NCBI GenBank assembly: GCA_036392375.1
Contig: DASVYC010000105.1
Coordinates: 8,588 to 72,587, forward strand
Origin: JAFEBO01 sp036392375
GTDB taxonomy: Bacteria; Planctomycetota; Phycisphaerae; Phycisphaerales; UBA1924
Length of the DNA stretch: 64,000 nt
Direction: 5' to 3'
Notes under the pieces: generated by a model
Told to the model about the DNA's origin: nothing
Database searches by the model: none
The model's input: the letters and a program-made list of their open reading frames with translations, nothing else
Position numbers and translations under genes: made by a program
In this document: positions 45,524 through 52,736 of the stretch, in pieces
How positions within the stretch are numbered: position 1 is the first letter of the stretch
How the letters are laid out: each line of letters starts with the position of its first letter

Positions 45524-45541
45524 GGCACGCGATCGCGTGCC
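45524..45541. other. 18-bp perfect palindrome
   Basis: GGCACGCGATCGCGTGCC is fully self-complementary and lies 8 bases from the terminator hairpin. It may be a second RNA stem or a protein-binding site. Confidence 0.5.
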
Positions 45542-45871
45542 AAAGTGAGCGTGCGGACCCGCGGCGACATCATCGCCCTGCGTGCGTCCTGCGTTGTTCT
45601 CGAGGTATCCCGGAGCGACGACATCGCGTCCAGCGCCGGGCTGCCTCTCCCCAAAGCGAGCTCCGCTCGCCGTCCGACCGGGCACGCGCTCTCGCGCGGC
45701 GGAACGCCCGTCGGACGACATCAGCCTAACCCCGCTCCCCCGGAGAACGCAATGAAAAACCGGCCGATTGTCGGGCGAGTCGCGTTCGCAGTACGATCGG
45801 TATCGCGGCACCTTGCGAGCCCCGACTGCTCTTCGTCGCATTTGTTCTCGGGCCAGCGTGCACACATTACG

Positions 45872-45904
45872 GATATTGATATCATGTATCACGACCGATC
45901 GGTC
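45872..45904 (+). promoter_or_regulatory. Two palindromes upstream of nrfHA, candidate operator
   Basis: GATATTGATATCATGTATC (45872-45890) is a 19-bp imperfect palindrome with a perfect TGATATCA core, in an AT-rich patch unusual for this window. Two bases further, GACCGATCGGTC (45893-45904) is a perfect 12-bp palindrome ending two bases before the nrfH Shine-Dalgarno GGAG. The first resembles but does not match an FNR box (TTGAT-N4-ATCAA). Control of nitrite ammonification is inferred from position. Confidence 0.45.
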
Positions 45905-45917
45905 ATGGAGTCACCTC

Positions 45918-46388
45918 GTGGAGCGTCGCGCCGGAATCACGATCGCAGGGCTCGCGCTGGCGGCGTTGATCGGAATCTGCGTCGGCAGCGCTGCCTACAC
46001 GTTCCGCTTCGCCGAGGGAACGAGCTATCTCTCGAACGATCCCAAGGCGTGCGTGAATTGTCACATCATGCGTGAGCAGTACGACGGCTGGCAGAAGGCC
46101 GCGCATCACGCCAACGCCACGTGCAACGACTGCCACGTGCCGCAGGACCTGGTGGGCAAGTACTACACCAAGGCCGAGCACGGTTGGCGGCACAGCAAGG
46201 GCTTCACGCTCCAGAACTTTCACGAGCCGATCCGCATCACGCCCGAGAGCCTGGCGGTCGTGAACGCCAACTGCGTGCGCTGTCATGAGGGGCTCACAAG
46301 CGAGATCACGTCGCACGCCGATCCGGTGCGCGGGCTGGTGAACTGCACGCAGTGTCACGCGCGCGTGGGGCATGGGCCGCGCAACTAG
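45918..46388 (+). CDS. nrfH: Cytochrome c nitrite reductase small subunit
   Basis: 156 residues from a GTG at 45918, with GGAG 7 bases upstream. A longer in-frame ATG at 45768 would add a non-homologous leader. Membrane-anchored tetrahaem cytochrome that passes quinol electrons to NrfA. An N-terminal membrane helix (ITIAGLALAALIGICVG) is followed by four CxxCH sites: CVNCH, CNDCH, CVRCH and CTQCH. In the first, CVNCHIM supplies Met51, the unusual distal/proximal ligand known from NrfH of Desulfovibrio. nrfA follows after 45 bases, so the two form an operon. Confidence 0.95.
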   Translation: MERRAGITIAGLALAALIGICVGSAAYTFRFAEGTSYLSNDPKACVNCHIMREQYDGWQKAAHHANATCNDCHVPQDLVGKYYTKAEHGWRHSKGFTLQNFHEPIRITPESLAVVNANCVRCHEGLTSEITSHADPVRGLVNCTQCHARVGHGPRN

Positions 46389-46433
46389 TGGAGCAGTGGG
46401 GGCAGTGGGGAGAATGAGCCAGAAAGGACTTCG

Positions 46434-47900
46434 ATGAGCACTTCCAAGACCAACTGGTTCGCGTACTGGGTGGTGGCGATTGTGGCCGCGGGAGGAACCG
46501 CGGCGGCGCTGCTGCTGCTGCAGAACATCAACCAGCGCAAGATGGAGGCCAAGCAGACGGCCTTCAAGTTGGTCGATGTCTTCGAGACCACCGTCGATCC
46601 CCTCCAATGGGGCAAGAACTTCCCGCGCCAGTACGACTCGTACCTCCGCACCGTGGACACCCAGCGCACCCGCCACGGCGGGAGTGAGGCGTTCCAGAAG
46701 CTTGACACCGATCCGCACCTGCGGGCCATCTTCGACGGCTACGCCTTCTCTATCGACTACCGCGAAGAGCGCGGCCACGCGTACATGCTCAGCGACCAGC
46801 GCGAGACCGAGCGCGTGCACAAGAAGGCCCAGCCCGGAGCGTGCGTGCAGTGCCACGCATCCAATGTCGTCGCGTACCGCAAGCTGGGCATCGAGAAGGG
46901 CGCCCCGGGCACGGTGGAGATGCCGTTCGCCTCCAAGGAGGCCCAGGCACAGCTTTTCAAGGGCTTCGAGGAGATGTGCAAGATGAAGTTCGACGACGCC
47001 ACCAAGCTCGTCGAGCACCCCGTCGCCTGCATCGACTGCCACGATCCGGACACCATGCACCTGCGGGTTACCAAGCCAGGATTCCTGAACGGCATCCGTG
47101 CTCTTGCCAAGTCCAGCGATCCCGTGCCGCACCTGCCCAGCATCGAACGCTGGCGCAAGGGCGACCGCAGCAAGGACTACGACCCCAACGTCGAGGCTTC
47201 GCGGCAGGAGATGCGGGCCATGGCCTGCGGCCAGTGCCACGTGGAGTACCACTTCAAGGGCGAGGGCAAGCTCGTCACCTACCCGTGGATGAACGGGCTC
47301 AAGGTCGAGCAGATCGAGAAGTACTACGACGACTCGGGCTTCAGCGACTGGACCCACGCCAGGAGCGGCGCCAAGGTGCTCAAAGCCCAGCACCCCGAAT
47401 TTGAGATGTGGAGCCAGGGCATCCATGCCCGCAGCGGCGTGTCCTGCGCTGATTGTCACATGCCGTACGTTCGCGAGGGCGCGATCAAGGTGAGTGATCA
47501 CCACACCCGAAGCCCGATGCTGAACATCAGCCGCGCGTGCCAGACGTGCCACTCCTACAGCGAGGAAGAGATTTCCTCCCGCGTGGCGGCGATCCAGGAT
47601 CGCACCAAGAAGCTGCTCGATGCGTCGGAGCAGGCCGTCGTGGATCTCATCGCCGCGCTCGAACAGGCCAAGAAGGACGGTATGACCGACGAGCAGCTCC
47701 TGCCCGTGCAGAAGCTGCAGCGTGCGGCTCAGTGGCGGTGCGACTTTGTGAACGCCGAGAACTCGATGGGCTTCCACGCCCCGCAGGAAGCGGCCCGGAT
47801 CTTGGGCGAGTCGATCGACCTCGCCCGCCAGGGACAGATCGAGCTGCTCAAGATGCAGTCGGGCAAGACCACGACCAAGTCCACGGCGAGCGCGAAGTAA
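46434..47900 (+). CDS. nrfA: Cytochrome c nitrite reductase, ammonia-forming, CxxCH-haem-1 variant
   Basis: 488 residues. It reduces nitrite to ammonia in the periplasm with six electrons from NrfH. It is anchored by an N-terminal helix (YWVVAIVAAGGTAAALLLL). Five haem sites are visible: C137-VQC-H, C199-IDC-H, C265-GQC-H, C338-ADC-H and C369-QTC-H. In well-studied NrfA the first, catalytic, site is CxxCK; here it is CxxCH. The other catalytic residues remain: R123 in DQRET, Y272 in CHVEYHF and H331 in QGIHARSG. The calcium-site residues E271 and K317/Q319 (LKAQHPE) are also kept. No dedicated CxxCK lyase would be needed. Confidence 0.95.
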   Translation: MSTSKTNWFAYWVVAIVAAGGTAAALLLLQNINQRKMEAKQTAFKLVDVFETTVDPLQWGKNFPRQYDSYLRTVDTQRTRHGGSEAFQKLDTDPHLRAIFDGYAFSIDYREERGHAYMLSDQRETERVHKKAQPGACVQCHASNVVAYRKLGIEKGAPGTVEMPFASKEAQAQLFKGFEEMCKMKFDDATKLVEHPVACIDCHDPDTMHLRVTKPGFLNGIRALAKSSDPVPHLPSIERWRKGDRSKDYDPNVEASRQEMRAMACGQCHVEYHFKGEGKLVTYPWMNGLKVEQIEKYYDDSGFSDWTHARSGAKVLKAQHPEFEMWSQGIHARSGVSCADCHMPYVREGAIKVSDHHTRSPMLNISRACQTCHSYSEEEISSRVAAIQDRTKKLLDASEQAVVDLIAALEQAKKDGMTDEQLLPVQKLQRAAQWRCDFVNAENSMGFHAPQEAARILGESIDLARQGQIELLKMQSGKTTTKSTASAK

Positions 47901-47942
47901 GTCCTGAGGCAAGCCGTGGCACCCGAGGCTGCAGCGTCGCCG

Positions 47943-49271
47943 TCACACCATCCGCGTACCGAAGCACGCCCACGCCGTCGCTTCGTCGATCGCTTCGCCG
48001 GGATTGATCGCGTCGCGTTCCGCCATCTCGGGCCGACGCCGCGCCACCGCGGCCTGCACCGAGTCCTCCGGGTTCGCGCGCACGATCGGCACGTCGCTGC
48101 CAAAGAGCAGCGTCCTGCCCGGCACGAGCCCGGACCGGATCAGGCTCTTCCACGGCATGACCCGCTCAAGCTGCCCGGGCACCGCGCGTTGCAGAGCCTC
48201 GATATCCGCCAGCAGATGGCACGGCTGCACGCTCGCGACCACGCCCAGCTCCGCGAAACGCGGGATGTCGTCGGGAGCGATCAGTTCGGCGTGCTCGATG
48301 CGGAGTGGACAAGACGAAGAGGCGGAGCGACGAAGAGACGGAGGAATGGAAGCAACGGCATCGAGGCAGGCCTGGACCGCGCCGTCGCCGATGGCGTGCA
48401 TCGCAAGGCCGAGGTTGAGGCGTAGACAGCGCTCCGCCGCGTCGGTGATCTGGCGAGGCGTCATCAGGGCTTTGCCGTGGCGGAGATCGGGGGGCGACTG
48501 GGAGTAGGGCTTGAGCACCCAGGCGGTGCGGCTGTTGAGCGTGCCGTCGGTGAAGATCTTGCCGCCCAGGAGCCGCACCCGTGGCGATTCCCATCCGCCG
48601 CGGGACACTGTCATCGCATCGAGATCGTCCATCAGCGCATACAAGCCGACCCGCAGCGGCAGGCGCCCGTCCCGCTCCAGCCGCGCCAGCAGCGGCCCCA
48701 GCCAAGGCGGGCTCGCGAGATCGTGCATCTCCGCGAAGCCCAATGCCGCGAGGTGCCCGAGCGCGGCGGAGATTTGTGCCTCGCGTGCCGATGCGGGCGG
48801 CTCGGGCGCCTTCGCCCACGTCGCGAACGCCGCGGCCTCCAGCAGCAGGCCTGTGGGATCTCCGTCTCGCGTGCGCTCGATCACGCCGCCGTCGGGATCG
48901 GGTGTGCCGCGCGTGATGCCCGCCGCGGCGAGTGCGGCGGTGTTGGCGAAGACCGCGTGATGATCGAAGGACATGATCAGCGTCGGGCGATCGCCCGTGA
49001 CGCGGTCCAGTTCTTCGCGGGTCATCCAACGCCTTTCGGCCCATCCCTCGTACCGCGCCGAGTGGGCCTGAAGCCACGAGCCAGGCGGATCGTCATGCAC
49101 CCCGCTGGCGCGACGAGCGACGCGATCGAGAGACTCGCTCACCGAGCGGCAGCCTTCGAGGCTGAGCATCGAGAGCGCCTTGCCCAGCCAGGGCAGGTGC
49201 CCGTGCGCTTCGGTGATGGCGTGCGGCGGGCGCTTCCAGCCGGTCGGATCGGGAGAGTTCACGACGTCCAT
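47943..49271 (-). CDS. Amidohydrolase 3-family (YtcJ-like) protein lacking its beta-sandwich
   Basis: 442 residues from the ATG at 49271. The start overlaps the end of the upstream gene by 13 bases, so the two form an operon. The TIM-barrel metal site is complete: H23-G-H25, the carbamylated Lys in LLGGKIFTDGTLN, MHAIGDGAV, RIEHAELI and FGSDVPIV. Family members normally begin with about 50 residues of beta-sandwich and end with an LEPGKLADLVVLD strand. Both parts are absent: the protein starts just before the HxH motif and stops at CFGTRMV. The longer frame upstream is only a shadow of the neighbour. It may be a minimal enzyme or a decaying one. Substrate unknown. Confidence 0.88.
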   Translation of the reverse strand: MDVVNSPDPTGWKRPPHAITEAHGHLPWLGKALSMLSLEGCRSVSESLDRVARRASGVHDDPPGSWLQAHSARYEGWAERRWMTREELDRVTGDRPTLIMSFDHHAVFANTAALAAAGITRGTPDPDGGVIERTRDGDPTGLLLEAAAFATWAKAPEPPASAREAQISAALGHLAALGFAEMHDLASPPWLGPLLARLERDGRLPLRVGLYALMDDLDAMTVSRGGWESPRVRLLGGKIFTDGTLNSRTAWVLKPYSQSPPDLRHGKALMTPRQITDAAERCLRLNLGLAMHAIGDGAVQACLDAVASIPPSLRRSASSSCPLRIEHAELIAPDDIPRFAELGVVASVQPCHLLADIEALQRAVPGQLERVMPWKSLIRSGLVPGRTLLFGSDVPIVRANPEDSVQAAVARRRPEMAERDAINPGEAIDEATAWACFGTRMV

Positions 49272-49894
49272 GCCTCGATCGTTGCCCGCACCGCGGCGGG
49301 TGTGGCCCGCTCGATGAACTCGACGCGTACCAGCCCGGTGCGGGTGCGGATGTCGATGCCGTCGGGATCGACGCCGACCGCCAGTGGTTCGGCGACGTCG
49401 CGGCCGGCGTGCTCGAGGACGATGGCCGCCAGGCGGGCGCGGTCGGCGTTCAGGCGCTTGCACAGCCGCGGCTCATCGCCCGCGACCGGGTTGGGCACGA
49501 TCAGGTCCTCGACGAGCGCCACGCCCATGGTCCATTTCGCGTCGAGCACCGTTAACGAGGCGAGGCGCGAGTCCTCACCCTTGCCGTGATAGATCAGGAA
49601 CCGATCCCCCGCCGCGCCGTCTGTGCCGCCGGTCTCGAGCCAGCGCAGCTCGACGAGCAGTTGCAGCGAGGGGTCGCCCTCGTCGGGCACGTGCAGCACG
49701 ATCGACTCGGCCTCTTCAACGCCCAGCGGGAGCGCAGCGACCGGAGTGCCGCTCGCGGGGTCGAGGACGAACCGCCGCGGGTAGATGGCCTCGTCGGCGA
49801 TGATCACACCCGACACGTGGCGGCGGAGGAAGTGCAGAGCGTCGATCGGGGGATGCGGGCGGAGCGTGGTCACGCGATCGAGTCTCCCGCGCAT
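49259..49894 (-). CDS. PPOX/DUF2470-like flavin-binding split-barrel protein
   Basis: 211 residues from the ATG at 49894 (GAGGG upstream); a TTG five codons earlier is possible. The central part (DALHFLRRHVSGVII, GDPSLQLLVELRWLE, DRFLIYHGKGEDSRLASLTVLDAKW) is compatible with the pyridoxamine-phosphate-oxidase-like split barrel. The C-terminus (RLCKRLNADRARLAAIVLEH, then VGVDPDGIDIRT and VRVEF) resembles DUF2470, which accompanies that barrel in haem-utilisation and flavin-reductase-like proteins. It overlaps the amidohydrolase gene, suggesting coupled translation. The family call rests on pattern memory. Confidence 0.65.
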   Translation of the reverse strand: MRGRLDRVTTLRPHPPIDALHFLRRHVSGVIIADEAIYPRRFVLDPASGTPVAALPLGVEEAESIVLHVPDEGDPSLQLLVELRWLETGGTDGAAGDRFLIYHGKGEDSRLASLTVLDAKWTMGVALVEDLIVPNPVAGDEPRLCKRLNADRARLAAIVLEHAGRDVAEPLAVGVDPDGIDIRTRTGLVRVEFIERATPAAVRATIEAWTS

Positions 49895-50353
49895 CGCGCC
49901 CTCTTGCAAGCGCTCCTGTGTCGGAGCGTCGCTTGAGAGCGCTCGATGCGGCGATGCAATGGATCAAGTTCAGCGATCGGGCTCAGCGGTCGGGCGAGAC
50001 GATCGGACGGGTTGCACGGTGGCCCGGTTTCAAGCTCGAATCACCGCTCGTCGGCCATCCGATCGGAATACGAACGCGGTGCGTGGATCGCGGGAATTCA
50101 GGCGTCGAGGGTGGGTGGCGGGGGAGGGGTGCAAAAAGAAACACGGGGCGGCTTTCGCTGCCCCGTGTCGGTCGCGTTGTGAGACATTCGTGATCCGTGT
50201 CGGACGGGACGACGAAAGCCGCCCCGTGGTTGGATGCCGCGCGAGAACTCGCATCGGCGACTGCGGAAGGGAAGCATGCTCGCAGCTTGAGTTGGGACCG
50301 CTGCGAGCCTCCCGACGTCCTTCCGCCCGGGAGTATCTGGTCCCGAAGCGCGG
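49895..50353. other. 459-bp region without a protein gene, holds one terminator
   Basis: No reading frame here has a convincing start site or composition. The only clear element is the minus-strand terminator at 50132-50168. A 16-base segment at 50213-50228 (CGAAAGCCGCCCCGTG) is complementary to part of that terminator stem, so two alternative hairpins can form in a minus-strand transcript. Confidence 0.55.
50132..50168 (-). terminator. Intrinsic terminator downstream of the Lys-rich peptide gene
   Basis: On the minus strand ACACGGGGCAGC, loop GAAA and GCCGCCCCGTGT form an 11-of-12 bp stem followed by TTCTTTTTG. It is the first terminator after the gene at 50354-50407, giving a 3' region of about 190 bases. 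Confidence 0.75.
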
Positions 50354-50407
50354 TTAGCGCTTCTTGGATTTCTTCTTGGCCTTCTTCTTGGCTTTCTTCT
50401 TTGCCAT
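50354..50407 (-). CDS. 17-residue lysine-rich peptide
   Basis: The frame reads MAKKKAKKKAKKKSKKR and stops. It has a proper Shine-Dalgarno GAGGAG 9 bases before the ATG and a terminator downstream. Twelve of 17 residues are Lys or Arg in AKKK repeats, like the tails of histone H1-like or ribosome-associated basic proteins. A nucleic-acid-binding role is inferred from charge only. I recall similar short AKKK-repeat proteins in planctomycete annotations but cannot verify this here. It is too small for routine gene callers. Confidence 0.6.
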   Translation of the reverse strand: MAKKKAKKKAKKKSKKR

Positions 50408-50590
50408 GAGAGAGATCTCCTCAAGCAGTGTTGTGCGTGGTTTCCCGCGCGAGCACGCGACACACTCGCGCGCGACGCACCTGCCTGTTATCGGAAGTGT
50501 GACAACATTCTCTTGAGAGTGCAAGTCAAAATTTCAAGAGCGTGAAGTTATCCACAATCCGCGCGAGCGCGATCGCGCGCACCGGCGCGC

Positions 50591-51097
50591 TTACCGCGCG
50601 CCCGCGCTGCGCCACGTCGCCGACTCGAACAGCGACTCGAGGTTCGTTGCGTTCACTTTGTTGTACAGCGCCAGTGTCTCGCGGTCGCTCGCGCCCAGCG
50701 GCACCCGCGCCCGCACCTCGCCGTTGCTCGGGTTGTACCAGAACTCACCCAGCTCCGAGCCCACCTTCTCGTCCACGGCGCGCACGATCGGATCGCGCAG
50801 GTGCACCTGGTCGCCGGTTGCCAGCTCGAGCCACGCACGCTCGCCATGGACCCAGTGATTCCGCGGCGGGTGCCCGTCGAACCACATCGGGTCCACCGTC
50901 TTGGGCCATCCCGCGTCGTTCTTGTCGGTCTCAAGCATCGCCGCACGCCGGTCCACCTCGCGCTTCAGGCGGATCAGCTCCGCCCGCAGCGACTCGGCCC
51001 TGGACTGCGTCTGATACTGCCGGTAGCGCCACCCGCCGACCACGCACAGGCCGATCACGAGTGTGAGGATCGCGACGAAATTGACAAGGCGGCTCAT
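50591..51097 (-). CDS. Membrane-anchored protein of unknown function
   Basis: 168 residues from the ATG at 51097, with GAGAGGG upstream. One N-terminal membrane helix (FVAILTLVIGLCVVGGW) is followed by a charged helical stretch (AESLRAELIRLKREVDRRA) and a compact soluble domain (MWFDGHPPRNHWVHGERAWLELA, EFWYNPSNGEVRARVP). The outline is like a pseudopilin or a periplasmic scaffold, but no prepilin-cleavage motif is evident. I do not recognise the family. It is divergent from the FKBP gene. Confidence 0.75.
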   Translation of the reverse strand: MSRLVNFVAILTLVIGLCVVGGWRYRQYQTQSRAESLRAELIRLKREVDRRAAMLETDKNDAGWPKTVDPMWFDGHPPRNHWVHGERAWLELATGDQVHLRDPIVRAVDEKVGSELGEFWYNPSNGEVRARVPLGASDRETLALYNKVNATNLESLFESATWRSAGAR

Positions 51098-51240
51098 GGT
51101 CCCTCTCCGGGCTCGCGCTCAAGCACTGTTGTCGGACGCCCGGGCATCCCCCGTGACCCCCGCCGCGCTCTTTGCCCGGAGCGTTCCGCGGCGGCGCGGC
51201 CTGCGCCGCGCGTGCCGTCGCTCGCGCTCGGTCTGAGAAC

Positions 51241-51269
51241 CTGAACCGTGTCCGAGAATCGGCTAGCAT
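51241..51269 (+). promoter_or_regulatory. Sigma70-type promoter, probably leaderless
   Basis: CTGAAC at 51241-51246, a 17-base spacer and TAGCAT at 51264-51269. The ATG at 51276 is 6 bases further, where transcription would start, and no Shine-Dalgarno sequence is present. Confidence 0.5.
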
Positions 51270-51275
51270 TCCCGT

Positions 51276-52046
51276 ATGAAGCGCAACCTCTGGATTCTCC
51301 TCGGCGTGTCGGTCTCCGCAGCCCTCGTCCTCGCGGCCTGCCAGTCCAAGCCCGCCTCGCCCCCGGCGTCGGACCAGCCCGCCACTGAATCTCAGCCCGC
51401 GCCGAGCACGCAGGAAGCTCCCAAGCAGGAGGCCCCTAAGCAGGAAGCCACTAAGCAGGAGCCTCCGAAACAGGAAGCGCCCAAGCAAGAAGCACCCAAG
51501 CAAGAAGCGCCCAAGCAAGAAGCTCCCAAACCCGCGGCCCCGGCTCCCACCAAGCCTGAAGAGAAGAAGCCCGACGCCGCGAAGCCTCAGGCCAAGGCCG
51601 ACGAGCCCAAGAAAGAGGAAGCCAAGAAGGAAGAAGCCAAGAAGGAAGAGCCCAAGCCCGCCGTCACCTTCCTGAACTCCGACAAGGCCGAGCCCCTTGC
51701 CACCAAGAAGCTTGACAGCGGCGTCATCGTCGAGGACCTGAAGCTCGGCGAGGGCAGCGAGTGCAAGCCCGGTGCCACTGTCACCATCAACTACCACGGC
51801 ACGCTCAAGGACGGGGGGACGATGTTTGACACCACCCGCGGCAAGCAGCCCGCCACCTTCCCGCTCAACCGCCTCATCAAGGGCTGGCAGCAGGGCGTCC
51901 CAGGCATGAAGCCCGGCGGCATCCGGCGTCTCACCATCCCGTACGCTCAGGCCTACGGCGAGAACGGCCGCCCGCCCGTCATCCCCGCCAAGGCCGACCT
52001 CGTGTTCATCATCGAGCTCATCGGCGTCGTCGAGCCCGCGAAGTAG
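51276..52046 (+). CDS. FKBP-type peptidyl-prolyl isomerase lipoprotein
   Basis: 256 residues. A folding catalyst at the cell envelope that isomerises Xaa-Pro bonds. The signal sequence ends in lipobox LAAC at Cys21. Residues of about 25-130 are a low-complexity linker of KQEAP units followed by KKEEA units, encoded by 15-bp tandem repeats (51411-51530). The FKBP domain occupies about 145-250: VIVEDLKLGEGSECKPG, VTINYHGTLKDGGTMFDTT, FPLNRLIKGWQQGVPGMKPGG, RRLTIPYAQAYGENG and LVFIIELIGV. Active-site residues Tyr, Phe-Asp and Ile-Pro-Tyr are kept. The linker length is probably variable between strains. Confidence 0.95.
   Translation: MKRNLWILLGVSVSAALVLAACQSKPASPPASDQPATESQPAPSTQEAPKQEAPKQEATKQEPPKQEAPKQEAPKQEAPKQEAPKPAAPAPTKPEEKKPDAAKPQAKADEPKKEEAKKEEAKKEEPKPAVTFLNSDKAEPLATKKLDSGVIVEDLKLGEGSECKPGATVTINYHGTLKDGGTMFDTTRGKQPATFPLNRLIKGWQQGVPGMKPGGIRRLTIPYAQAYGENGRPPVIPAKADLVFIIELIGVVEPAK
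51411..51530 (+). repeat. 15-bp tandem repeats encoding KQEAP units
   Basis: About eight imperfect copies of CCAAGCAAGAAGCGC inside the FKBP gene. The unit is a multiple of three, so copy-number change alters linker length without breaking the frame. Confidence 0.8.
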
Positions 52047-52058
52047 CGACTGCGGCGT

Positions 52059-52586
52059 CTACATCTTGAACCACACGACCCGCCGCGCCTCGTGCGGCAG
52101 GCGCTCCGCGTCCTTGGCCGACCACGCAGCGTCGCTCCACACGCACGACACCTCGCGAATCACCGCGACGTCGCCGAATCGACTCCACATCGTCGCCTGG
52201 GGCGCGACCGGTCTCACCGGGGTCGGCATCGGTACGCTGGCCAGCCGCACAATCGGCACCGCCGAGGGCCAGTCGTGCGTCGGCGCGATCGCCGGATCAC
52301 ACTCCGGTGTATGCCTCGCGTCGCGTTCCGCGGTGGCCAACATCGTCGAGACGACTCCGGCGGCGTTCTCGGCGTGCGACCACACACCCATCAGCCGTTC
52401 CACCACGCCGCGGCCGGTGTTCGTGGTCTCGTGCGCCCACCGCAGCCAGCTCATCACCGTGCTCGCGTCGCTCGTGGACGGCTGCGGCCGCGAGGCGGCC
52501 ATCGCCAGGAGGCCGATGCCCGCTGCCGCGAGAGCGATGAGGTTGGAACGCCGGAGGGGCACGGACAGAAGGATGATGCATCCCAA
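52059..52586 (-). CDS. Putative secreted or anchored hypothetical protein
   Basis: 175 residues from a TTG at 52586, or 167 from a GTG at 52562; neither has a strong ribosome site. A hydrophobic helix (LIALAAAGIGLLAMAAS) is followed by a soluble part with several Trp residues (MSWLRWAHETTN, WSDAAWSAKDAERL, VVWFKM). It is convergent with the FKBP gene, 12 bases apart. The plus-strand frame through the same DNA is Cys/His/Ser-rich and less protein-like. I do not recognise a family. Confidence 0.55.
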   Translation of the reverse strand: MGCIILLSVPLRRSNLIALAAAGIGLLAMAASRPQPSTSDASTVMSWLRWAHETTNTGRGVVERLMGVWSHAENAAGVVSTMLATAERDARHTPECDPAIAPTHDWPSAVPIVRLASVPMPTPVRPVAPQATMWSRFGDVAVIREVSCVWSDAAWSAKDAERLPHEARRVVWFKM

Positions 52587-52736
52587 GGCTTCCGTCGCGG
52601 CTTGGGAAGAAAATCACGCCGTACCAATCCCAAAATCGCACGATCCCGCCCTCCTCGGCGGGCGAAGATGATGGGACCTTCGCCCCCAAACGCCGATCTT
52701 CTCTCTCCCCGACGCGGCCTCGCGCGGGCCACCTCG

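Larger units (their letters stand above)
45064..45917. other. 854-bp region without a protein gene: repeat, terminator, operators
   Basis: Open frames here lack credible composition or ribosome sites. The region contains an inverted-repeat element (45163-45434), a minus-strand terminator with no gene in front of it (45471-45515), an 18-bp perfect palindrome (45524-45541), a further stem (45672-45716) and two palindromes before nrfH (45872-45904). A short structured RNA on the minus strand is possible. Confidence 0.6.

Noticed and set aside
45872..45890. A canonical FNR box
   Set aside because: TTGAT and ATCA half-sites are present but separated by 7 bases instead of 4, so only a general palindrome is claimed.
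45500..45892. A 130-residue minus-strand protein
   Set aside because: No ribosome site, composition like a random GC-rich frame, and it runs into the terminator hairpin.
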